Assembly: GCA_002197995.1 (NCBI GenBank)
Contig: NGZR01000014.1
Location: forward strand, 1-57,123
Reading direction: 5' to 3'
DNA: 57,123 nt
Source of the DNA: Gaeumannomyces sp. JS-464
Taxonomy: Eukaryota > Ascomycota > Sordariomycetes > Magnaporthales > Magnaporthaceae
The notes below the pieces were generated by a model, which saw only the letters and a program-made list of their open reading frames with translations, was not told where the DNA came from and did not search any database. This document shows positions 1-8,039 of this stretch, piece by piece (within the stretch, counting starts at the first letter, position 1; each line of letters begins with the position of its first letter). A program made the position numbers and the translations under genes.

Positions 1-115
1 CGTGTGTAGCGTGTAACGTGTGTACGTAGGTGTCGTCGTGCAGCAGCAAGTAAGCAGGGTAAAGGGGTCAAGTGTAGTGCGTAGGGAGAGTGTGTAAGAG
101 TAGTAGGTCGTAAGT
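1..115 (+). ncRNA. 3' part of first group I core in intron 5
   Basis: Collapsed text ends with GCTAGGGAGATTTAAGATATAGTC, quoted here as GCTAGGGAGA and AAGATATAGTC, the S/P7 element. The matching P, Q and R parts lie only in pass 2 at about 12640-12930 (GTTCAACGA near 12790 on the minus strand). Confidence 0.7.
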
Positions 116-292
116 GTACAGTCGTGTGTAAGGGGTGGTAAAAGTAGTAAGTGTGTAAAGTACGTGGTAGTAAAGTGTAAAGTAGTGGTCAGTAAAAAAG
201 TCGTGTGGTAGTCCGTGTAAAGGAAGTAGTGTGTAAGTGTAACGTGTGTGTGTGTCGGAGCCGGTGTGTACGACAAAGTGTGTGTGTGGTGT

Positions 293-1416
293 AGTGCCGC
301 GTGGTGTGTACCGTGGTAAGTAGGAAGTGTAAGGAGTGTCGTAAAGTCGTCGGTGCGTAAAAAGGTGTAAACCGAGTGTAGTCCACGGCGTGAAGTAGTG
401 TGTAGCCAGTCCCGTAAGTGTCGTGTGTGTGTAGCGTGTGTGTGTAAGTGGGGTGTGTGTAGAGTGGGGAGTGGGTGTACAGTGTGGGAGTGTAGTAAAA
501 AGGTGTAGTAAAGAGTCGGAGTAGAAGGTGTGTAGTCGTAGTCGTAGTGTCGTAGTACAGTGTGTAGAGGAGTAGTCGCGGGTAGTGTAAACGTAGTGGT
601 GTCAAGTCGTAGTAGTGTAAAGAGTAGGGTAAAAGTAGTAGTACGTGTACCCGTAAGTAGAAAAAGCCCGTACAGCGTAGACGTGTGGTGTAGTCAGGTA
701 GAGTCAGAGGTGTGCAAGAGGGTAGTGTAGTGTCCCGTGTGTAGTGTGTGTACAGTCACGGACGTGTGTGTGTGTCGTGTAACGAACACGTCGGTAGGGA
801 GTCAAGTAGTCACAGTGGCGTAGTAGTAGTGTGTGTGTAAGTAAGTAAGTAAAAAAAGTGTGTGTCAGGAGGTGTACCGTGTCAGGTAGCCCCGAGTGTG
901 TACAAGAACGTGTCCAGGTGTAGGTGCGTGTGTAGGGGTAGTGCAAAGTGTGTACCGTGTGTGTGTGTAAGTGAGTGTGAAGTAGGTAGGAGTGTGTGGT
1001 CGTGCGTCGTGAGGGGTGTCAGTGTGTGTGTAGTGTAAAGCGTAACGTGTGGAGTGGGTGTGGTGTGTCCAAAGTGTAAACAAAGAGTGTACAGTAGTGG
1101 TGTAGTGGTGTGTGAAGCAGTGTCAAGGTGTAGGTGTGTGTGTAAGTACGTAAGTCGAAAAAGTCACAGGTGGAGTAAAGAACGTAGTAGTGCACAGGTG
1201 TGTGGGGTGTAGGTGTCGTAAAGTCCGAGTGGTACAGAGGTGGTGTAGTAAAGTGTGTGTGTGTGTCGTGTGTGTGTCAGGAGTAGTCACCCGGTGTAGG
1301 TGGGACGTGTAAACGTGTAGTGTCAGGTAGTACAGCGTGTGAGTGTGGGTAAGTGTGTGCGGTAACGTCGTGAGCGGTGTAGTAAAAAGTCGTGTAAAGT
1401 GTGTCCCGTCGTGTAG
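293..1416 (+). CDS. LAGLIDADG homing endonuclase 2 of intron 5
   Basis: A possible start ATG is at 293-296 (MPL then LPVIGIKDSKSRAKK); one G seems lost just after it. Next come EYLAIPNSFLAFLMG and the first motif FLDGDGYIGIIKS, then LEDIAVLNYVQSILK, TARLVISRSELQEV and LFPLF. After ELPVSALGYANL follows the second motif WIVGFVCSEGSF. The end is HPLVGLKL and LRNSERYKNLKFPS, TAG at 1413-1416. Four T-run losses break the frame and are repaired by pass 2 (11338-12430). Its plan matches endonuclease 1 of the same zone. At 116-292 I see no gene or exon. Confidence 0.87.
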
Positions 1417-1689
1417 GTGTGTGTGTAGTACGTACGGTAGGTCCGTGGCGTGCGAAGCAGGTACGAAGGTACAAAGGTAGTGGTAACGTGGGTGTCGTAC
1501 GTAAGGTAGCAGGCGTAAAGCGTGTAGTCAGTCGGGTAGTAGTGTAAGTAAAGTGTCGGTAAAGTGGTGGTAGCGTGTCGTAGTCCCCGTGTAGTGTGTG
1601 TGTGTGTGTGGGTGTAGGGGAGTACAGGAAGTGTGAAGGTGTAAGTGTAAAGTGTAACGTAGAGCGTCCCGTGTAAACCAGGTAAGTGG

Positions 1690-2003
1690 GTGTGTAACGG
1701 TAAACGGGGGAAAGTGTGCAGGAAAAGTAGTGTAAGTGTAAGTACCGTCCGTAAAGTGTAAGTACAAGTCGTGCAGCGAAGAGTGTGTGAGTGAGGGTAG
1801 TGTGTGAAGTAAACAGTCAACGTAACGGTGTCAACGACGTAGTCCAGGTGCGGTGAGTGTAGTAGTCCACAAGTAAGTCGTGGACAGTAGAGTGAAAGTC
1901 CCCGCAGCCGTGTAGTGTGTAACGTGTGTAGGTGTGGTGTGTAGTAGTAGTAGTAGTAGTAGTAAAAAGTAGTAGTAAAAAGGGTGTGAAGAGTAGTAGG
2001 TCG
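1690..2003 (+). ncRNA. Second group I core of intron 5
   Basis: Core elements in order: P AATTGCAGGAAA near 1710, Q AATCTGCAGCGAAG near 1766, R GTTCAACGACTATCC near 1827 and S GAAGATATAGTC near 1988. A (TA)n run and a long T run sit in the loops. Exon 6 starts about 65 raw bases downstream. At 1417-1690 there is AT-rich intron sequence with a GCGAAGCAGTACGAAG repeat piece near 1450. Confidence 0.85.
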
Positions 2004-2068
2004 TGTGTCGTAGAGCGTGGTGAGGCGTCGTCGTGTGAAGGTGTGTGTGTGTGTAGTAAAACGTAGAA

Positions 2069-2170
2069 AGTCAGTGTGTGAGGAGGGTGTGTCAGCGGTA
2101 AAGTAACGCAACGTGTGTAAAGTAGAGTGTCGTGTGTGCAGTGTACAGTGTGTGGTAGTGTACCGTGTGT
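2069..2170 (+). CDS. cob: cob exon 6
   Basis: Codes IWGGFSVNNATLNRFF followed by ALHFVLPF, the conserved region ahead of the PEWY part of cytochrome b. Trp in IWGG is TGA. Pass 2 confirms it at 10600-10697. The exon ends in CCTTT, where intron 6 begins. Confidence 0.93.
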
Positions 2171-3966
2171 AGCGTGAAAAGAGTAAGAGGGTAGTGTAAA
2201 AGTGTGTGCCGTAAGTGTGCGTGTGGAAGACAAAAAACGTAAGACGTAGTAGTGTGTGTGGTAAAGTAAGCAGCAAAGGTAGTAAGTGTAAAAAAAACGT
2301 GTGTGTGTGTGTAGTGTGTAAGTGTAGTAGTGGTGGTGTCAACGACGTAGTACGGCAAAAGTAAAAGTACAGTGTAGTGTGGTGGTGTGTAGTAGTGAGT
2401 AGTAGGTCGTAAACAGTGTGGTCAGTGAGAGTAAGTGAAAGTAGTAGTCCAGTGTGTGTAAGTGTACGTCGTGTGTCAGCGTGGTGTGTGAGTGCGTGTC
2501 GCAGGTAAGTAGGTGTAAGACGTGTCAAGCGTGTCGCGTGGGTGCGTGTACGTGTCGGTAGCACAGGAGTAGAGTAAGTGGAGTAGTAAGTAAGTACGGT
2601 AAAGTGGTGTGGTAGTGTAGTCACGTGTCCGTGTGTTGTGTGCGTACACGTAGCAACAAAGGTCGTGTGTAAGTGTGTAAAGTCAGTAAAACGTGTAGTG
2701 ACGTAGTGTGAGGTGTGAAAAAAGTAGAAGTGTAACGTAAGACACAGTGGTGTACGTAGGAAAGAGAAAGTGTAGTAGGTACCGTGTCGGGTCCAAGACC
2801 GGAGAGTGTGTGTGTAAGGTGTGTGTGTAGGTGTGGGTCGTGTAGTAGAGTGGGTGAGGTGTAGTAGTACAAGCGTAAAAAAGTCGTAAGTGGGTGTAGT
2901 AGTAGAAGTGTGTAAGTGTGTAGGTGTAGTAACGTGTGTGTCAGTAAGTAGAGAGTGTGTAGCGTACGTGTGTCGAAGTACCGTGGTGTAAGGTAAACGT
3001 ACAGTGTGTGGGTAGTGTAGTGTGCGTAAAAGTAAACGTCAAGGTACAAGGTAAAGTGTGTGGTGTGGTGTGTAGTAAGTGTGTGTGAGGTGTAAAGGTA
3101 GTAGTGTGTAGGTGTCCGTGTGTAGTGTAAAACACAGGCGTAGTGTCGTGTGTGTGTAACCAAAAAGTAGGAGTGTAAGTCAGGTACAAGTGTGTAGTGT
3201 AGTGTAGTAGTACGTGTGTAGAAGTAGTAAGTAGTAAAAAAGGTGAGAAGTGTGTCGTACCGTGAGGGTGTAGTGTCCGTAAGTGTAGTAGTGCCGTGTG
3301 AGGTGTGTGGAAACACCAGGGGAGTAGTAAGTGAAAAAGTGGTAGTGTAGTACGTGTGTAGAGTGTGGGTGTGTAGTGTGTGTGTGGTAGGTGTGCGTGA
3401 GGGGTGTCGTGTGTGTGTACGGTGCAAGCGTAAGTAAGGAAAGTGTGTGCGTGTCAAGTGGTAGGGTCAGAGTAGGGTAAGTAGGTGGTGTGTGTAAGTG
3501 AAGTACGTAGTGTAGTGTGTAGTGTAGTGTGTGAACCGTAGGTAGAGCCCGTGTGACGTGTCACGTAAAAGCAAAGAGTGTGTAGTCAAGTGTGTGTCGG
3601 TAGTGGTCGTGTCAGGTAAAAGAGTAGTACAAAAGGGTGTAGTGTAAGTGTCGTGTGTCGTGTGTGTGAAGAGTCAGTGTAGTCCGTCGTGTACAGGGTG
3701 TAGTAAAAAAGAAAGGTGTAGTAGTCAGTCGTGAGTGTAAAAGTCGTGTGTAAAGAAGTCGTAACAAAGTAGTAAAGGGTCGTAAAGTGTGTCCCGTGTG
3801 TAACAGAGTAAGGAAGGTAGGAGGTGTCGTAGAGTGTAGAGCAAACGTAAAAAGTGTAGTAAAGTGTAAAGTGGTGTAGTAAGTAGAGAGTGGTGTGTAC
3901 GTCACCGTAGGGTGTAGTGTCGTACAAGTAAGTGTCGTGTAGTGTAGTAAAAGTAGGTAAAAAGAA
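2171..3966 (+). ncRNA. cob intron 6, group I
   Basis: Lies between VLPF and LAAL. A compact core follows the exon: AAATAAGCAGCAAAG near 2262, R GTTCAACGACTATACGG near 2336 and S GATATAGTCTAAAC near 2396. At 2420-2745 I see no gene, only repeat pieces (CTTCGCTGGTGCTTACTTCG near 2530). A LAGLIDADG ORF fills the rest. Confidence 0.8.
2746..3839 (+). CDS. LAGLIDADG homing endonuclease of cob intron 6
   Basis: An in-frame ATG at 2746-2749 opens MLLGKRNYSTFGPRP; translation could also begin upstream. The first motif is KFLVGLIDGDGYIQAKK; pass 1 has lost a base in the second DG, pass 2 (near 9901) has it. Then come LATFEYLLSKLTFG, LLKHRLFFLTKNRIN and EVIPNYMP. The second motif is NWLVGFVVAEGSFY. 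The end passes SSVKDIQKVINFF and DHYPLTGYKKES, closing at VGVLD, TAG at 3836-3839. The hairpin ACCTTCGGTCCAAGACCGGAG (first 10 bases ACCTTCGGTC) overlaps the N-terminal codons. Antisense copy at 8931-10000. Confidence 0.85.
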
Positions 3967-4781
3967 GTGTGTGTGTAGTGTGTGTAGCAGCAGTGTAGTG
4001 TGTGTAAGTGCAGTGTGTAAGTGTGCGGTGTACAGTGAGTACCGCAGGGTGTCGTAGGTAACCCGTGTAGGGTGGTGTGTCAGGGTAAGTGTAGTGAGTA
4101 GTAACAGTGTGTGCGTCCAGTAGTGTACGTGTAGTGTGTAAAGAGTGTGTAAGTGTACGTAGTAGTGTGTAGTCGTGTGTAGTAGTGTGTGGTGTGTAAG
4201 GTGCGTGTGTGTGTAGTGTCGTGTGTAGTGCCGTAAGTGTAGTCGTGGGGTGACGTCAGAAAAGTGTAGTAAGTGGCGTAACCCAAGTGCAGACACCGTG
4301 CAGCCAGTGTGGTGTCCGTGAAGTGAGTACCGTGTCGTGTCCCGTGTGTGTAGTGCCAGTGTGTGTAAGAGTCGTAGTACCGTAAGTAAAGTGTAGTGTA
4401 GGAGGTGTAGTGTGCGTAGTGTGTGTAGGTGCGTAGTGTGTGTAAGTCAGTAAGTGGCAGTGTAGCCGTGTAACGTGACGTGTAGGGTAGAGTCGTAAAG
4501 GTGTCACAAGTGTGTAGACCGTGTGTGGTCAAAAGTGTAGCGTGTGTCGTGAGTGGTGTGTGTGGTAGCCAAGTGTGTCGTGTAAGTAGTGTAAGTGCAA
4601 GTGTGGGGTGCGTAAACAGTGGTGTGAGGAGTCCAGTGTGTAGTGTGTGTGTCGGGCAAAGTGTAGCACAGCGTCGTGGTACGTGTGCACAGTGTGTGTG
4701 TGTGTAAGTAAGTGTCCGTGGTCAGTAAGGTGTGTAAGTCGAAAGTACGTGTAAGTGGAGTGTGTACGGTAGAAGGTGTAA
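3967..4781 (+). CDS. cob: cob exon 7 (3' exon)
   Basis: The clearest proof that collapsing is right: about 200 codons read almost without a break. They include ALHDTAGSSNPLGVSGNYD, TFAPYYLFKDLITIF, MPNYLGDSDNYIMAN, PMQTPAAIVPEWYLLPFY, AILRSIPNKLLGVI, GRSKGTQFRPLSKLAFW and FLILMQLGAKHVEDPF, ending IENTLMDLRRS with TAA at 4778-4781. TGA serves as Trp in PEWY. Pass 2 carries the same exon at 8040-8805. The remaining short stretch 3840-3966 is intron tail. Confidence 0.97.
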
Positions 4782-5225
4782 AAGTGAGTAGGTGTGGTGC
4801 GTAGGGTAAAACGTACAGCGTGTGTAGCAACCCCAAAGGGGGTAGCGTACCGTGGTGTGTACAGGTGTAGTAGGCGGTAGTAGTGTGTACGTGCCGTACG
4901 TAAGTAGTAAAAAGTACGTAAGTCACGTACAGTACGAAGGTAGTAAAGGGGTACAACGGTAGGGAAGTACGGACACAGGTGGTAGGCGTGCGTAAGTAGT
5001 GCGTAAGTGCGTACGTGTCGGTAGCAGTACGTGTCGGTAGCAGTACGTGTCGGTAGCAGTACGTGTCGGTAGCAGTACGTGTCGGTACGTGTCGGTACGT
5101 GTCGGTACGAAGGTACGAAGGTACGAAGGTAGCAAAAGGTGGTAAGTAGTGTGTGTGTAGTGTGTAGTGTAGGTGTGTGTGTCAAGCACAAGGTAGGTAA
5201 CGGTGTAAGTAAAAAGTGTAAAAGT
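4782..5225 (+). repeat. Hairpin-repeat spacer after cob
   Basis: No gene. From about 5010 to 5135 collapsed units TACTTCGTAGCA and then TACTTCG repeat in tandem and flip into TACGAAG, so the array can fold on itself. A CCCCAAAGGGG inverted repeat lies near 4830. The mirror copy is at 7660-8035, where the unit reads TGCTACGAAGTA. Confidence 0.85.
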
Positions 5226-5784
5226 AGTGAAAGTAGTGTAGTAGTAGAGTGTAGTGTGGGCGTGTGTAACAAAGTCGTAGTCGTGAAAGTGACGTGTGTA
5301 GCGTAAGTAGTGTACGTCACGTGTAGCAGCGTGGTGTAAGTAGTGGAGGCACGTGTGAGGTACAAGGGGTAGTAGAAGTACGTGTAGGTGGTGTGACGGT
5401 AACCCGTGTCCGTGGGCCAGTGTAAGTAGTAGAGGTCGTGTAGTGCGTAAAGGCGTGTAAGTAAAGTGAGGTGTGTGTGTACAGTGAGTAAAGCGTGGTG
5501 TGGTGTCGGTGAAAGTGGCAACCGAAGCGTGTGTGTAAGTAAGGGTAAGAGAAAGTAGAACGTAGAGGTGTAGTCGTCAGGACGTCGTAGAGTGTAAAGT
5601 AGTGAGGGAAGAGGGTGTCGGTCGTAGCGTAAAAGTGAGTAGTGAGTGGAGTAAGTGGGTCGTGTAAAAAGTAGTGGGGTGAGTAGTGGTGTGTGAGTGG
5701 GTGGGTCAGTCGTGTCGGCAGTAGTAGTGGAGGTAGACGTGGCGCCGTAGTGAGGAGTGTGTAAAGGTGGAAGTAAGTGTGTAG
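5226..5784 (+). CDS. Unknown ORF between cob and atp6
   Basis: ATG at 5226-5229 opens MKYYMDYWALTNLSEM, then LANITHLAAVNMEALEY, NPSWAINMESYAKGL, HDKAVVREMATEAFNK and SRLNMREEVRLAK. The C-terminal third turns hydrophobic (MVLKMWVMCLMVVMFG) and would form one membrane helix before GVDWRLWGFKV, TAG at 5781-5784. One frame change near 5400 is probably an indel. I recognise no family. The charged N-terminal domain plus a C-terminal anchor and the place next to atp6 make a small membrane protein possible. Pass 2 copy at 7008-7581. Confidence 0.6.
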
Positions 5785-6114
5785 GTGAGTGTAAAAAGTA
5801 GTGGTAAGTAGTACGCGGTAGGTGTGTGCGTAGTAAAGTAGTAGTAGTAGTGTAGTAGTAGTGTGTACAGCGTAGTAGGCGGTAGTAGTGTGTACGTGGT
5901 CGTACAGTAGTAAAGAGTAGTCACGTACCACCCGTGGCAGTACAGAAGGTAAACCGTGACGTGCGTGTACGTGTCGGTAGAAGGGGGGGGTGGGTAGTGG
6001 TCAAAGGTAGAGCAGTGCGGGTACAGCCGGTGTAGTAGTGTGTGTGTAGTGTGTAGTGTAGTGTGTGTGTGTCAAGCACAAGGTAGGTCGTGTGTAGTAG
6101 TAAAAAAAAAAGTA
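5785..6114 (+). repeat. Spacer with hairpin repeats before atp6
   Basis: No gene. Contains a (TA)n stretch, a CAGCTATAGGCGTATATTTACTG element also present near 4861, a TGCTTACTTCGTAGAAGG piece with a G run near 5976-5990, and a TTTTTCAAGCACAAGTAGT element repeated from 5185. The shared elements at 4861-4950/5861-5930 and at 5185/6065 suggest the ORF was inserted between duplicated spacer copies. Mirror copy at 6690-7008. Confidence 0.75.
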
Positions 6115-6383
6115 AGGTCGTGGTGTGTGAAGTGTGTGTGTGTACAGAAGGTCGTGTGAGGTCCGTCGTAGAGTCAAGTGTGAAAGTGTAGAGAGTGTGT
6201 AGTGTGAGGTGTGTAGAGTAGTACCGTAGGTAGTGTAGTAGTGTGTCACGTGTGTGTCGTAGTGTACGTAAGTAGTGTGGTGTGTCGTAGTGTGTAACAA
6301 GTAGGACGTAGGTAGTGTGTAAGTGTGTAGTGTACCGTGTGTGTACGTAACGTAGTGAGTAAAGTGTAGGTAGGTAAGTAAGT
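6115..6383 (+). CDS. atp6: atp6, 5' part (cut by end of insert)
   Basis: Subunit a of the F0 proton channel of ATP synthase. With pass 2 as correction the start reads MSGLNFFTEVLSPLDQ, then FEIRDLLSLD, FHFSITNI and TNYDKLVSNNW. The SPLDQFEIRDLLSLD block is the typical fungal N-terminus. The start ATG has lost its T in pass 1 and is clear in pass 2 at 6679-6682. The gene is cut because the insert ends here, so it says nothing about truncation in the organism. Confidence 0.88.
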
Positions 6384-6433
6384 AGTGTGTGTCGTGTGTG
6401 TCGTGTGTGTGGTCGTAGTGTGGTGTGAGAGTC
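6384..6433. other. Turn 1: probable degraded SMRTbell adapter
   Basis: Arms on both sides are reverse complements after collapsing (AATTAGTAAGTAATAAT against ATTATTACTTACTAATT). Between them lie about 31 collapsed bases absent from both arms. They contain TCTTTTC and TTGTTGAGA in the order found in the PacBio hairpin adapter, but about 14 bases are missing. The match is clearly poorer than at 29626-29686, so the identity is probable only. Confidence 0.6.
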
Positions 6434-6682
6434 AGTGTAGTGTACGTGTACGTAAGTGTCAGTAGGTGTAGGTACGTCAAAAGGGTAGTAGTAACGTAGT
6501 GTAGTAGTACGTAGTGTCCGTGTAGTGTGTACCGTAGTGTGGTAGTAGAAGGTGAAAAGTAGTCCGTAAGTACGTGGGTAGTAGTCGTAAACGTCAAGTA
6601 AAGTCGTCGTAAGTGTGTCAAAGTGTGAGTCGTAGAGGACGTCAAGACGTGTCGTGGTAAAAAAAGTGTCAAACCAGACAGT
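6434..6682 (-). CDS. atp6: atp6, 5' part, antisense copy
   Basis: Second reading of the atp6 start. ATG is at 6679-6682 on the minus strand, and it restores the start codon lost in pass 1. The part nearest the adapter is noisier. Confidence 0.85.
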
Positions 6683-7007
6683 GTAGTGTGTGTGTGTGTG
6701 TGTAGTAGTGTAAAGACGTACGTGTGGTGCGTGTGAAAAAACGTAAGTAAAGTAAAAAGTAGTAACGGCGTGTACCGCAGTGCGTCGTGTGACAGTACCA
6801 CCCCCCCCGTGTCGTACGAAGGTAAGCAGGTCAGGGTGTGTACGTGTCGTGGTAGTGCCAGGGTGGGTAGGTGAGTAGTCGTGTGTAGTAGTGTAGGTAG
6901 ACAGGTAAAGTAGTACGCCGTAGTAGCGTGGTAAGTAGTAGTAGTAGTAGTAGTGTGTGTAGTAGCAAACGTACGCGGTAGTAGTGTACAGTAGTGTGTG
7001 TAAGTCA

Positions 7008-7581
7008 CGTAAAGTGTGTAGTGTCCACGTGTGTAAAGTCCGTCAAGTAGGCGCCAGGTCGTACGTCCAGTAGTAGTGCCGAAGAGTGACCACCAGTCAA
7101 ACAGTAGTCACCCAGTAGTGTGTGTGTAAGACCAGTGTAGTCCAGTCAAGTGTCAGTGTGTGTAGCGTAGTAGTGTGTGTGACGAACCGTCGTGTCCCGT
7201 CAGTAGTGTGTAAGTCGTAGAGGTCCGTGAGAGTAACGTCGTAGGTGTCGTAGTGTCGTCGTGTACCGTGTAGTGTAAAGCGTGTCGGGTGTGCCAGTGT
7301 GTCACGAACAACAGCGTGTGTAGTCAGTGGTAAAAACGTCAGTGTGTAGTGTAAGCCGTGTGTAGCAGTAAGACGTCGTAGTAGTGTAAGTGGCCCAGGA
7401 AGGGGTGTACGGTCAACACGTAAGGTGTGTGTCGTAGTACCCGTGTGGTACGTCAAGGTGCCGTCCAGTAGTGTAACAGCGTGCGTAAGGTGAGGTAAGT
7501 AGTGTAGCGTAAAGGTCAGTGTGTCAGAGTAGAGTGTGTGTGTAAAGCCCAAGTAAGTCGTAGTAGTAGTAGTGTGTCAGT
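7008..7581 (-). CDS. Unknown ORF, antisense copy
   Basis: Second reading of the ORF at 5226-5784 with start at 7578-7581 and stop at 7008-7011. It keeps the same frame through the C-terminal hydrophobic segment. Two independent readings with the same frame argue that the ORF is real coding sequence. Confidence 0.58.
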
Positions 7582-7659
7582 AGTGTGTGTGTAAGTGTGT
7601 GTGTAGTGTAACGGTGTACGTACGTGTGGTGCGTGTGAAAAACGTAAGTAAAGTAAAAA

Positions 7660-8035
7660 GTAGTGTACACGTGTGTGTGCGTACGTGTCGGTACGTGTCG
7701 GTACGTGTCGGTACGAAGGTACGAAGGTACGAAGGTAGTGCGTACGAAGGTAGTGCGTACGAAGGTAGTGCGTACGAAGGTAGTGCGTACGAAGGTAGCA
7801 GTGTAGCAGTAGTGTAGCAGCCGTACACGTGGTGGTCCGGTAGTGTCCCGTACGGTGTGGTACCCGTGTGTAGTACGTGTCGGTAGTGGTAGGTGAGTGT
7901 AGGTAGTGTGTGTGTAGTAGTGTAGGTAGGCAGGTAAAGTAGTACGCCGTAGTAACGTGGTAAACAGGGTAGCGTACCCCGTGTGTGGGGTGTGCGTAAA
8001 GCGTGGTGTGTGTGTACCGTAGCACAACGTAGTCA
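7660..8035 (-). repeat. Hairpin-repeat spacer, antisense copy
   Basis: TGCTACGAAGTA units in tandem at about 7735-7800, preceded by TACTTCG/TACGAAG units. After collapsing it is the reverse complement of 5010-5135, but in raw letters the two look unrelated. Confidence 0.85.
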
Positions 8036-8039
8036 GTGT

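Larger units (their letters stand above)
1..6383 (+). other. Pass 1: sense copy, end of cob to start of atp6
   Basis: First, partial traverse of the molecule. It holds the tail of cob intron 5, exons 6 and 7, the downstream ORF and the first codons of atp6, all on the plus strand. It is mirrored in collapsed space by 6434-12700. The two arms differ by scattered indels, mostly in homopolymers, as independent noisy readings of one template would. Confidence 0.95.

Noticed and set aside
300..1000. Collapsed minus-strand ORF near 130-300
   Set aside because: A short frame (ending FFMTYLIYTVFKLYF) appears on the minus strand, but the plus strand there leads into a clear LAGLIDADG gene and the minus frame has no family resemblance.
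4501..4707. Small plus-strand raw frames rich in Val, Cys, Ser
   Set aside because: They arise from reading GT runs literally; 4501-4707 is inside the last cob exon, in another frame.
5010..5135. CRISPR array
   Set aside because: Units are contiguous tandem repeats without spacers, and the host is a mitochondrial genome.
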